Of a DNA stretch of 64,000 nucleotides, positions 1-10,596 are shown piece after piece; the first letter of the stretch is position 1, and each line of letters opens with the position of its first letter. The notes under the pieces were generated by a model. That model was not told the origin of the DNA. It did no database searches and saw only the letters and a list, made by a program, of their open reading frames with translations. The DNA is taken from positions 1,535,566-1,599,565 of the forward strand of contig PCDI01000004.1 of NCBI GenBank assembly GCA_002778195.1. The letters run 5' to 3'. A program made the position numbers and the translations under genes. This stretch comes from Raffaelea ambrosiae (lineage: Eukaryota > Ascomycota > Sordariomycetes > Ophiostomatales > Ophiostomataceae).

Positions 1-1111
1 CCGGCACCATCAGCGGCAGCAGCAGCAGCTGATGAAGAAGACGGGGCGATCACAACAGCAACAACAACAACAGCAGCAGCAGCAGCAGCAGCAGCACAAC
101 AAGCAGTTGTGCCCAGCTCGGGTACTGTGGCGGCGGCGGCGGCCGCCGCCGCCGCAGCCAGGAAGTCGGCGCCGTTTGACCCGACACAGCCCGATGTGGC
201 CTGGATTGCGCGCACGATTGTGCAGATAGGGGCGCCCCAGGCGCTGGCGGCTTTTGAGCAGCGGCAGCAGCAGAAGCGGGCGAAGAGTGCGGGTGCCGCA
301 GGGAAGGGCCGGGCCAAGAAGAGCGGCAGCAGCAGCAACGGCATGAAACCCGGCGCGCTGGACCGCTACGTCAAGGTCACGAAGAGTGCAGCAAGTCGAC
401 AGCAGCCCGCCGGCGAAAAAGCGGTGAACACGCAGGTCCAGGTCGGAGCGGCAGCGACCGGGGAGGAAGAGGAGGAAGCGGACCACAGCTGGGAAGCACT
501 CCTCAGACAGGTGCAGGGCAATGCGCCAAGCCAGCCACAGAAGACAAGGACGAAGAAGACGACCACAGCCACTGCTGCTCCTGCTCCTACCACGGCCCGG
601 CGGAGGGCGGCCGCAGCGGCCGATCCATGGGCTTTGTCGGGATCCCAATCTGCGCGTGTGACGAAAGCCGGCGCTGCCTCGGAGAAGAAGAAGACAGCGC
701 TGCCAGCAGTCGGACAATCACCGACCACCATTGAGGTGATTGACCTCCTGTCCAGCCCCCCTGCCCAGTCTGCGTTGCCATCGTCGCCCTCCCCAGACTT
801 GCTGCCACAGCAACCACAGCAGCCGCCGTCGACGCCGACCAAGGCGGCTACTACTACTACTACTACCGCCACCAGGTCGAGCAGATTGGCTGGCAGCCCA
901 GCGAAGAGGAGTACCACGGCGGCGGGTGGTGGCCGTGCAGGACGCCCCAGGGGGGGCCAGGCCGCCGCTCCTCTCGCCGCCAGCATCGGCCCCACTACGC
1001 CCGGCAGCAGCCCGCGGCAGACATCCATCCGGACCTTTTTCACCAAGCCGGCGACACAGGCTGTGGCCCCCGCCCATGCTGGTCATACGAGCCATACGGT
1101 GATTCTTGTAT

Positions 1112-1143
<32 letters not shown>

Positions 1144-1626
1144 AGCCCGTTCGTGTCGCGTCGGCATCACGCCCGATGTCCAGGAGGAGAAGACAACGAA
1201 GAAGACGAAGCCTACCCCCTTGTGTCGTCGTCACCGCCGGTGTTCAGTCCGGCAGCCAAGACGACAACGACGACGACGACGCCGACAAGGCCGAGGCGCC
1301 TGTCGTCGTTTGGCAGCAGCGGAGTTTCCAAGTCGCCCATCCAGTCACGGAAGACGAGACCGAACAAGACAGACACCCCGGAAAAGACGGACAAGACGAA
1401 CAAGACAAGCAAGACAAAAAAGACAAAAAAGACGCTCTATGTGCCCCGGGCCAGTGCCGTGGGGTACTTCCGCGAGGAAGTGGTCGATGCCGAGGAGGAT
1501 GCCGAGGAGGGCCATCTCCAAAGGGACGCCGACGACCAGACGAACAGCGGGCGCCGGCAACGCCGACGAGGCTGGCGGCAGAGCGAAGTCGGGATGGTGG
1601 ACCTGACGGGGCTGGACCAGGCATAA
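1..1626 (+). CDS. C-terminal part of a disordered nuclear protein with PIP box and SUMO-interaction motifs (5'-truncated by window edge)
   Basis: The frame is open from base 1 with no upstream stop and no convincing start, so this is the 3' end of a longer gene; about 541 codons are visible. An Ala/Thr-rich tract is followed by one possibly folded patch (about bases 166-260, FDPTQPDVAWIARTIVQIG) and then low-complexity Lys/Ser/Thr sequence. Short motifs stand out: QTSIRTFF (1018-1041) fits the PCNA-interacting consensus Q-x-x-[ILM]-x-x-[FY]-[FY]. VIDLL (736-750), VILV followed by Ser and ten Asp (from 1099), and VDLT near the end look like SUMO-interaction motifs. A KT-rich basic stretch precedes the terminus. 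Together these suggest a DNA replication or repair protein. The long tail of a Gen1/Yen1-type nuclease or an Slx4-like scaffold is possible, but no catalytic domain lies in the window, so the identity is not established. Confidence 0.75.
49..96 (+). repeat. (CAA/CAG) trinucleotide tract
   Basis: An imperfect CAA then CAG triplet run. In the frame of the surrounding gene it is read as ACA and GCA, so it gives Thr and Ala runs rather than Gln. Confidence 0.8.
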
Positions 1627-2443
1627 AGTAAAGGTTTGTAACAAGAGGCGGCTTGGCTGGGTCGCAATACTCTGCATCAGAACATGGGGCCTTGCATTTA
1701 TTTGCATTGCATTATTTTTGGAGAGAACTTGGGCTGCAGTTGGAGACAACCCCTATGCATGTCTGCATTCTTTTTTTTCTTGCACAGAACTCATCCCTAG
1801 CATTGTACATGTTTGTGCATTTTTGGCACATTGGAGCATTTCGCATTTCGCATTCTTCATCACTGGCATTTTGACATGAAAAAGTGAATTTTTTTTTTTC
1901 ATTTTTCGGTCGACTTTGATTTTCAAGCGTTTCGTGTGAAATATATTTGACGGGTATCCTGAAGCAATGAGTGACAGCAGCGTAAAAAGGATCAAGGAAG
2001 CAACGAGAACGACATCGTAAAAGACCGTGGGAAAAGAACGGGAAAAAAGGAGGTGAAAAAAAAAACAATGTAAAAGGATCGCAAGCGTTTCAAAAACAAA
2101 AACAAAAAGAGACATAACGTCGTTACCCGGAATATGGAACAAAGAAAGAACCAAAAAAAAAAGAGAAAACATTATCAAGACATGTTCCATCCCGTCATTC
2201 CATCATTTGTCAGAGTTCGTATATATAGTGTTTCCCCCCCTCTTCTTGTCTCGGAGATGCCAGCTCTCGTTCTCTCGTATTGTCCCTCGTTCGGTCGGTC
2301 TCAGTCTGCCCTTCTTTTTGCTTTTTTTTTCTTCCGGAAAAAAATCCTCGCTCTTACTTTTTTTTTGCCTTTCTTTTCTCAAAAAAAGAAGTAAGAAAAA
2401 AGAGAAAGTCCTTTTGCCTCTCCTTCAAGGAAAAAAAAGCTCT
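1627..2443. other. Convergent intergenic region
   Basis: The interval lies between the stop codons of the edge gene and the BTB gene, so it should hold both 3' UTRs. It is AT-rich with A and T runs, for example around 1880-1900 and 2050-2070. No coding signal is seen. Confidence 0.7.
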
Positions 2444-3705
2444 TCACATCTCCATCAGCCATGGCAGATCCCGGTCGTCCACATACGTACACGTAAAATA
2501 CGTAATGTACTCGCCCGGACCAATGCCGCCGCTGCCGCCATAGTGTCGTCCACCACCACCACCTCCACCACTTCCAGACCCGGAAGCCCCCAGCTCCAGC
2601 TCTAGCCCACTGCCCATCAGCGGCCGCACAATCTCCCGCGCCATCGCCTTCAGCTCGTCGATGCGCTTCTCGAATCGGCGCAGATTGTCTCGGCTGTACA
2701 GATCTGGCGACAGCTTGAGGAACCGCTTGCACTCGTCGTGGCCCAAAAAGGACGGGCCCGCAGCCGTGCCGAGGGTGCGGTAGGTGCGGCCCAGTGAGGA
2801 GAGCGGCGGCACGAGCGGCGGGATGACCGTGGTGCGGACGTGCAGCGTGAGCGCGGTGGAGGGGTTGTTGACGGTGGCGGTGGCAGGCATGAGAGCCCGC
2901 CGGTGGTCGCCGTGGTCGCCGTGGAGCGTCGACGTGGACGAGTCCGAGGTGTCGGAAGACGGTGCAGCAGCAGCATGGCGGGAGGAGGAGTTGCGACGCG
3001 AGGATGAGAAACGGCCATGGCGGCTGCCGTGACCGTGGCTGCTTCTGTGTCCGTGACTACCACCGCCACCGCCACCGCCACCGCCACCGCCTCCTCCTCC
3101 ATACGCGGACCGTCGTTCGGGGATGGCTGGCGGTTGTACGGGCGCCCCCACAGGCGGCGGCGTCGTGTTCTCGGCCAGCCACTGGCGGAACAGCGACATG
3201 GCCAGCCAGTCCAGGTAGGCCGTTGTGGGCGACACGCGCTCGCCGCTGCGGGTGGTCAGGTGCAGGCGGAACAGGCTGGCCTCGATGCGGGCCACGGCCT
3301 CGGCCAGCTCGTCCACCTTGTCCTCGATGAGGTCGAGCACGCTGGTCGGCAGGGCGGCGCGCAGGCTGCGCTCGCCCGCAGGCCACTGGCCGACGACGTG
3401 CACCAGAGCCTCCTGGAAGATGACGCGCGAGCGGGCCAGGTAGCCCAGCCTCAGGTAGCTGATGGGGTACTTGGCAATCTGGCGCCACAGGCGGCTCTGG
3501 AACTGGAGCAGGTGGTGGTCGACGCGCGGGCCGACCACGGCCAGGGCATCGTACTCGTCGGCGACGGCCAGCAGAGACTTGCACTGGACGTAGGCGTCGG
3601 CGATGTTGACAGAGTCGAGCACGGGAGAGTAGTTGTACATGATGCGGAACAGGTTGTCGTAGTCGCGCAGGAGGTCGACGTCTTCGGGCGAAGGCGGCGG
3701 GAGAA

Positions 3706-3754
<49 letters not shown>

Positions 3755-4702
3755 GGAGGAAGACGCCTGGCGATGGTGTAGGTTCACCGAGGATGCATAG
3801 GGGTCACCACGGCCGTAGCTGTGGTCGCGGCGGTGTCTGTACGACGACGAGGCATACATGGAGGAGGAGGACGACGACGACGACGAGCCGTGCGGCATGG
3901 CCAGGTTGGCCATGGACCGGAAGAAGCCGGGGTTGCTGAACGGCGGACCGCCCGAAGACGACTTGCCGGGCCGGTTGCTGCCCGCTCCGGCGGACGAGGA
4001 GGGCCCGCTCCGGCCGTGGCTCGCGGGGCCACCAAACAGGGACTGTGCGGCGGCCACGGATGCGGCGGCGGGGGGTGCAGCAGCGGCGGCGGCGGCGGCG
4101 GCCGGGGTGGCGGCCAGGCTGGTGTCTTCCTTTTGCACCAGGATGGGCTTGTCGTTCTCGTCCTCGCCCAGGTCGAGCTCGTAGTGCCACCGACGGCCGT
4201 TGTTGGTGTTGGCACTCCCCACCTGCGCTACTTCGTCCCCGCTGGGCAGCGCGTTGGTCGCGCCCTCCAGCTCCCCAGCACTCCCGCCCCGCGACCACTC
4301 CTTGCTTGTGCTCGCCTCAAAGAAGCCTGAGCACCGCGCCAGCGTGTCGCGGTGCAGCAGGTAGCGGTTCTCGTGGCCCGAGCGGACGCGCACGACAATC
4401 TCGACGTTGCCGGTGTTGGTAAAGACCGGGAACTCGTTGAGCGGCGCATAGGAGGTGCCGCCGACGAGGCTGCGCTGGTAGCGGCGGGAGCGGGAGGCGC
4501 GGGTGCCAGAGGCCGCGGCGGAGACTACGGAGGAGGGCGCATGGTGGTGGTAGTAGGAGGTGGAGGCAGAAGTCGAGGTGGCATGCGGCATTGGTGGCGG
4601 TGGTGGTGGTGGGCCGGCGGCGCTGCTGCCGGCAAGAGACGAGGAGCCGCCGCGGAGGGTGAGAGAGGAGGCGCGGTGTTGGCGGTCGGGTTGGGAGACC
4701 AT
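2444..4702 (-). CDS. BTB/POZ-domain protein with long low-complexity inserts
   Basis: A single exon of 752 aa. The first half of a BTB/POZ fold is seen at about residues 90-190: a strand-like segment reading GNVEIVVRVRSG, then YLLHRDTLARCSGFF, a typical BTB pattern of a strand, a conserved His-Arg and a buried helix. The domain seems to resume near residue 337 with DVDLLRDYDNLFRIMYNY and the helix NIADAYVQCKSLLAVADEYDAL. Between them lies an insert of about 140 residues rich in Ala, Gly and Ser that ends in 16 Gln. Residues 345-515 look helical. A Gly/His/Ser-rich stretch (about 530-565) and a Gly-rich C-terminus follow. BTB domains mediate dimerisation and often recruit Cul3; no zinc finger, Kelch or MATH partner domain is present, so the role is open. 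The start is the first ATG in frame. Confidence 0.85.
3707..3754 (-). repeat. CAG/CAA tract coding 16 glutamines
   Basis: Mostly CAG with a few CAA codons on the minus strand, within the insert that interrupts the BTB domain. Such tracts are length-polymorphic between isolates in fungi. Confidence 0.85.
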
Positions 4703-4868
4703 GAGTTTTCGAGGTTGCGGTTGTACGAGGCTATGTGGGGGGACGGGAGGTGACGTGAAGTGCTCGGAGGGTTTCGAGTCTTGTGTGTGTGCGTTTCTGA
4801 GGAATGCGAGAAACGGCAGTCAAGCAAGGGGGAAGGGCGATCGCAGTGTTGGCCAAGTTGACAAAAGT

Positions 4869-4922
4869 TGGCGTGTTGGGCGTATTGGTCGTGTTGGACG
4901 TGTTGGGCGGGTTGGGCGAGTT
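4869..4922 (+). repeat. 9-bp tandem repeat, about six copies
   Basis: Degenerate copies of a unit like GCGTGTTGG (variants GCGTATTGG, TCGTGTTGG, ACGTGTTGG, GCGGGTTGG). It lies 170-220 bp upstream of the BTB start codon, probably in the promoter or leader. Confidence 0.75.
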
Positions 4923-5985
4923 GACGGGTGGTGACGATGTTGGAGGTTCGGTTCGTGATAATAGAGTTTTGGTGATGTTCGGCGATAGGCTTGCTTGGAC
5001 GCGTCTTGCCGAGAGCGAAGGGCCGACCGAGAAAGAAGGAGCAGGGAAGCGGCGAAGAACGAAAGAAGGCAAAGGGGACAACCGAGAGAGACCGGAGACA
5101 GGCAGCAGAGAAAACAGAAGCAGAGAACAAAACACACACGTTCTGCTCAGCGCAAGGAAAAAAGAAGAAAGAACGAACGGCTGTGCGAGTACACCACCAG
5201 GGGAAGAGCGACGGAGGGGGGTGGCCACAGTTCCTCCTGTCTGGGTGAGCTACAGACTAGTTGTTACCACCGTAAATCGGTTCTTTCCTTGTCTGGCTGA
5301 CGGCCACGAGCCGTTGGCGACCCGCGATTGGGCAGAGGGCGGAAGAGCTTGCCTTCCTGGCGTAGAAATAATAGAGCTTTATGCGAGGGGCCCAGTGGCT
5401 GGTCGTGGTGGCATTATCAGTGGAGGAGGATGGCCCAAAAAAAAAATACAGGCAAAAAAAAGGAGGGGAGGCCGCCTTGGTGTTTTGGTGCCTGCGAGGT
5501 CAGGATTTCTGAATGGCTCCTCCGTGGCACCGCGTCGTGCATGAAAACAAGAGAAAACGAGAAACAACAAGACACACGCACAAAAGAGGTGTAAACAAAC
5601 AACACACACGCACACGCACACACCCTGACCATGAAACCCAGATCTGAATAAATGACCCCAAAAAAACAAGAGTCACAGACGATGGGCCGGCGTGAATTTG
5701 TCGGTGGTGCAGAGCTGGTGGAGATTCACAACCAGAGAAGACGAGAGACAAGAAGGGCAACAACAAGGGAACCGCCGCTACGGTGTAGTTCGAGGGACCA
5801 AAAATTGCTTTGGTGAGTCAGGTCTCGTCACCCCAGAGAAAGACGGCGGGCTCGGTCCAGGATTGTGACCAAGGTATTACGAGCAGCGAGAGCAAGTCGT
5901 CCATCAAAGAGAAGGCAGCCAGACCAGCAAAGAAACAGAGGCAGAAAAGAGAGGTCTTCTGATCACGCATCACTTATTTTTTCGT

Positions 5986-6005
5986 CCCCCCCCCCCCCCC
6001 CCCCC
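5986..6005 (+). repeat. C20 homopolymer
   Basis: Twenty consecutive C, flanked by TTTTTTCGT on the left and GACTTCG on the right. The exact length is uncertain in any assembly. Confidence 0.85.
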
Positions 6006-8204
6006 GACTTCGCCCCCCCAGATGGTAGGCGTCTTTGCGAATGACGATCGCGGGTGGAGAGAGAAGCTTCTATGGATCAAGCAAGGCGTACTTGTACTCT
6101 GTATGCTTCTGCCTTGTCTCTTCCCTTGCACTGAGGCTGTGTGCAGCAGCAAGAAGCCAGGCATCATGCTTATCCTGACTGGGTCTGCCAAAAATCCATA
6201 CAGCGGCTTTGGCTGTGACTGGCTGCAGCCCCAACTCGATTGTCTGGTATCTCTCTGCTTTTGTCCCGTCCATCAGCCACATTGGCGGCTGCCTATCACC
6301 CTGCGACTGACGAAAGACCGAACCTGCATGGAGGCAAGCAGGAATGGATGGGGACTGGGAGAGAGAGCAGACAAGCCGCATCGTGTTCCTCAGAGAGCGT
6401 CCCCGCTTTTCCCGGGCGTCTGCCTCTTTTCTTTGCCAGTCCTCTCTCCTCCCCTCGAGTATGTACATAGTAGTTACCACCAAACTGCTCTGCTCTCTTC
6501 CAATGGAACCGCTCCCAACGCCAGAAAGGGGAAGCCGACCAGCCAGCAAATAAAACGAAGAGAAAACCAGAGGGCCCAGGAGCGAAGCTAACAAACAGTC
6601 TATTCGCTTAGAGGCAGACGAGGAGAACCAATCATGGGTCGTAGGGCATAGCAGAGAAAGAGGGGGACGGAACTTCGGAGTAGGAAGGCGAGGACCGCTG
6701 GAGAAGAGGCGAACGTGACTGTTTCCCTGCCATTGAAAGGATCCAGACGGGGGGGAGGGTGCGAGGGCAGCTACTACGAGTATGTACATATTAGCTACTA
6801 TTAGTAGGCTTTCTCGCAAGGCCAATGCTCTGCTTGCGGGTGCGTGCTCTCGGCCGCCTGCCATTGGTGCAGAATGGGGATGCAGAAGAAAGAGAGAGAG
6901 ACAAAGAGGTCCGAGCGTCATCCCTGCTCTCTCGCGCCCTACTGCTCGTACACACTCTCTTCTACGCCCCCGGCCTTTCCTTCTCTCTTCGTACACTGAG
7001 ACAAGCCGGGTACCTAGTCTTGCCAGCCATTCTGACGCCATGGAGGGGGCAAACACAAGTATCTTTTACATTGTTGCACAGTTTTCCTGTCTTCGACGTA
7101 ACTACTATGTAGTTCCTCACAGGCTGTCTCTCTGCATTGCCTCTTTGCTTGCCTCTCTTTGTTTGCCTCTCTTCGCTTCGACCCTTCCCCCCCTTGCTTT
7201 TCTCGACATTTCTTTCCTTTTTTTATTCTTCTTTTCTCTCTTCTGGAAGGACGCCACAAAAACGCAATCTCTTTTTAAGCAGCCCTGGCCCTTTCAACGG
7301 CCGCTGATCGGCCCGCCAAAACCCCAAAAAAACTCCAAAACCCCCCAAAAACCTGGGGAAAATCGCGATCGTTATGGGCAACCCAGGAACCCATTCCTCA
7401 ATCTTCCAATCCTCACCTCGTAGCAAGCATGCCTTCTTAAACCGAAAATCTGCTATGATCCCCTGCATCCCCCCAAGCAACCACAAGCCAACTACTCGTA
7501 CTCGTAGCTGAGACCAGAGCCGCAGCTCTCTCCTCTCTCGCTCCCTCACTCTTGATGCAGGGGCTACGCATTTCGGACCCTCTTCTCAGACAGGTTAGGG
7601 ATGGGCCATCCTTGGTGCACGCTGTTTCACTTTTCATCAATGGCCGTACTTTTTTGCATTTTTTTTCTTATTCTTTTTTTTCTCTGTTTTTCCCTTTCGT
7701 TCTGCAGGCTCAATGCCGTGGATGCTATTTGTACAGTTATAAAATCATCAAAAAATCAGTAGTAAAACATGTTGAAAAAAAGGAACAAATCCCAGAAATA
7801 AATCCCTTTCAGTTCCAGGTCCCGTAACTTTTGTCCCCAGACAAAGCAAACAAACAAGCAACGAGAGCTCGAAAATAAATGAGCAAACAGTAGAGCAAGT
7901 TAAAAAAGAAAGCAAAAAAAAAAAATAGAAAGCCGGTTACCTTTGATCCCCCAATCTCGCAAACGTCATTCTCGTTCTCCGGCGGCCCTGGGGGTCGTCC
8001 CTTCGCACCTCTTAGCCGCCCATGCACCAACTTCTCCGCTCCTAACAGCTGTGTCGCATGTCCTGCAGTCGCCCACGTCTCCCCAAGTCGCCACAGATAT
8101 GCATGCACCTTATCTTTCCCCCCCTTCCGTGGCTGATGTTGTTTTTTGTTCGTTGGGTAGCACACCGTCCATGCGCCTCTTGATTGCACAATTGACCGCC
8201 CTTT

Positions 8205-9158
8205 CTAGTTCATGTCCATGTCGGCATCGGCCGTGGTAATTGCTGTAGGATGTGTGGTCGCCATGCTCTCAGGCTCGGTCGGTCGCGGTGATTCGGCCGC
8301 CGTCAGCGTGTGATCTCCGTCAAAAACTGGAGGCGAGCACTTGAGGTTGTTGAGCGCTCGGTGTGCATCGCTGCTGACAAGTCGGCCTTGCCGCAGGTTC
8401 TCTGCGAACAGAAAGAAGCCTTCGTGCGCCTCAACCAGGTAAGACTCCAGTCCTTTGCTCTCCAGTAGGATCCGCGGCTCCGTCACTGGGTAGTGGTTCT
8501 CGATGTAGCGTGCCCAGCCGCGTGCTGCTGATTGGATGTGCTCGCCGAGCCGATTCCAGCCAATGCCCAGGTGCAGTGTGAAGTCGTCAATCACCGGCTG
8601 CGAGCCGTTGGCATCGGGCGTCCGCCCGCGGCTGTCGAAACGGCTTGGGCTGCCGCTGCTGGACCGGCTGTCTTGTGCTTTGCTTGTAGCTGAGAGATCT
8701 AGTCGTGAGGACTTGTGGCTGCGGAGTGATGGCCGGTCTTGCGCCTGTCGTTGTTGTGCGAGGACGGCCTCATCATGGCGCACCTCTTCGTCTTTGGCCG
8801 CCTTCTCTTCGAGCCACGTGCCGGACTGATTGCTGGCGTCGTGCACGTAGCCCGTCTTCTTCTTGATGAGAATCATCCCGGGGCCGTACTCCCACTCGTC
8901 TTCGTCTTCCTTGACTGGCTCGACAGCTGGTGGCGCCTTTTCTGGCGGGTCCAGATTGACGGCGGCCTCGTCCCGCGACCGTTTGCGCCCACGGGGAGCC
9001 GTTGTGCTGAATGGCACGAGGTTCTGGGTCCATGATGATGGTGATGACCCAAAGGTGCTGGATGGGTGTCCAAAGAATGGTCTGTTCAGGACAGACTGGT
9101 GTGCAGACTGCGGCGACATGGTGAGGATGGGTGAGGCAGTGCGGTCAAAGGAGGACAT
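8205..9158 (-). CDS. Uncharacterised fungal protein
   Basis: A single exon of 317 aa. The ATG at 9158 (MSSFDRTASPILTMSP) is preferred to an upstream in-frame codon at 9182, because it gives a natural N-terminus. The N-terminal third is Ser/Pro-rich and contains a basic RGRKRSRD patch that could be a nuclear localisation signal. The middle has an acidic DEDEWEYGPGMILIKKKTGYV segment followed by a charged, probably helical stretch. The C-terminal half has a compact hydrophobic block (IGWNRLGEHIQSAARGWARY, then NLRQGRLVSSDAHRALNNLK), which is the part most likely to be folded and conserved. No known catalytic motif was recognised. The isolated position and disordered flanks fit a lineage-restricted nuclear protein, but that is inference. 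Confidence 0.75.
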   Translation of the reverse strand: MSSFDRTASPILTMSPQSAHQSVLNRPFFGHPSSTFGSSPSSWTQNLVPFSTTAPRGRKRSRDEAAVNLDPPEKAPPAVEPVKEDEDEWEYGPGMILIKKKTGYVHDASNQSGTWLEEKAAKDEEVRHDEAVLAQQRQAQDRPSLRSHKSSRLDLSATSKAQDSRSSSGSPSRFDSRGRTPDANGSQPVIDDFTLHLGIGWNRLGEHIQSAARGWARYIENHYPVTEPRILLESKGLESYLVEAHEGFFLFAENLRQGRLVSSDAHRALNNLKCSPPVFDGDHTLTAAESPRPTEPESMATTHPTAITTADADMDMN

Positions 9159-10228
9159 GATGATCTGCTTGGCTTCTCGCAAGAGAAATGACGAAACAGG
9201 ACACTATGATAGCAAGTAAGAGGAGGTGGAAGTGGTGGTGGTGGTGGTGGTGGTGGTGCGAACTCGACTCTTGTGCAAGTGACAGCAAAATGGCAAATCT
9301 GTAAAGTCAATAACAAATGGCAGGAGGGTACGTGTGAATGTGAGTGAGTGCGTGTGTGTGTGCGCGCGCGTGTATGTGTGTGCGAGTGTGCCTTGAAGAG
9401 TGTCTTATGTAGTGAAGCTTGAGGTGCGTGCGTAAAGGAGCAGCGGGAGGTACCAAACGGTGCAGAGGAAATTCAATTGGCTGGGTAGTTTTAGTTCAAG
9501 GCAAAGGAGAGCGCCTTCTAGACAACGTCGAGCTCGAAAACAATGGCAGCAGACGAAGGCATAGAGTGAGGTAGTTGGCGAGGCGTTCGAGGCGGCTGTG
9601 CGGCTGTGTATAAGAGTTGGTGTTGTATGCCGTTAAGAGGAAGACGTGGTAAACAAAAGCAAAACGGACTTTGGGGGAGCGTGTAAGAAAAGAAGACCAA
9701 GAAAGGATGAGCAGGATGCAAAGAGAAAAGTAAGATGGATGATATGGTTTAAAGAGTTGAAAGAAGCACGGGACGGAAAAGAAGAGGCGGCAGGGGATTA
9801 TTTATGTGGGAGAGGGAAGAAAGTAAAGAGAGAAGAAGGAAGGAGAGAACACAAGGAGGAAGACTGTGCGTGTGAGTGTGTGTGTTAGCTGCAAAGAGTA
9901 ACAAGAAGAAGGGTTGTGGGGAGGAAGACCAGCCGTTGCCAACAGCCAGAGACAATAGTAATCAAGAAATGGGCTCCTGGGGATGGACAGTGGACCAAGT
10001 GTGAGAGATGACCAGTGGTCTGTGAAGAGGGAAGGAAAGGCAGGCAGAAGGGAGGAGGAAGCCGAGTAAATTATAAAGAGGAAAAAAATACACGGCGCGA
10101 AGACAACAAGAGCAGAGAGCAAAGGGAAGGAAGCAAAGGGAATAAAAAAAAGAGACAGAGAGGGAAAGCGCAAAGAGGCGAGGCAGAAGAGCCACTGCGT
10201 TTGGGAGGAACAAAACGATACCAGTACT

Positions 10229-10248
10229 TCACGCCAAATGTGGCGTGA
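10229..10248. repeat. Perfect 8-bp inverted repeat with 4-nt loop
   Basis: TCACGCCA, loop AATG, TGGCGTGA. The element is flanked by copies of CCAGTACT on both sides (about 10221 and 10263). It could be a protein-binding site or a hairpin. Confidence 0.7.
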
Positions 10249-10533
10249 GACCCAGGTCACACTCCAGTACTCTAGTAACGGCACCTTCCCAAATGTACAT
10301 CCGGCGCTACGCCAGCAAAACTGGAAGGCACGATTGACTTCTACTAGGCCCTGAGCTCTGAGACAAAGAACACCTGTGCAGAGAGCTGCCGTTGGCGACT
10401 AACTACCCATCCGGACCTCTTTCTCTCGAATCCTCGCTTCTGCTCCTCGGCTCGGCCGCTATTACCGCCTGCTGCCTGTGTTTTCTGCTTGCCCTGGGTC
10501 GCCCTCAGCCATCAGATGGCCAGACGAGCAAAC

Positions 10534-10596
10534 GCAGACAGCGCAGTCGACGCAGACGACGCAGACAGCGCAGTCGACGCAAATGACGCAGACAGC
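10534..10596 (+). repeat. 27-bp tandem repeat, about 2.3 copies
   Basis: The unit is an 18-bp block (GCAGACAGCGCAGTCGAC) plus a 9-bp block (GCAGACGAC, then GCAAATGAC), repeated twice and starting a third time. Confidence 0.75.

Larger units (their letters stand above)
4703..8204. other. Gene-poor interval: BTB promoter/leader and unassigned sequence
   Basis: About 3.5 kb with no supportable gene. The left part is the promoter and leader of the BTB gene and holds a 9-bp tandem repeat. A C20 run lies near 6000. Between 6.4 and 7.5 kb there are several short TAC/GTA motifs. The right part (about 7600-8200) is T- and A-rich and should contain the 3' UTR of the minus-strand gene at 8205-9158. A 328-codon minus-strand frame at 6070-7056 has no recognisable composition or domain and was not accepted. 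Confidence 0.6.

Noticed and set aside
6070..7056. 328-codon minus-strand frame
   Set aside because: Random-looking composition, no domain, covers repeated intergenic TAC/GTA motifs, no promoter context.
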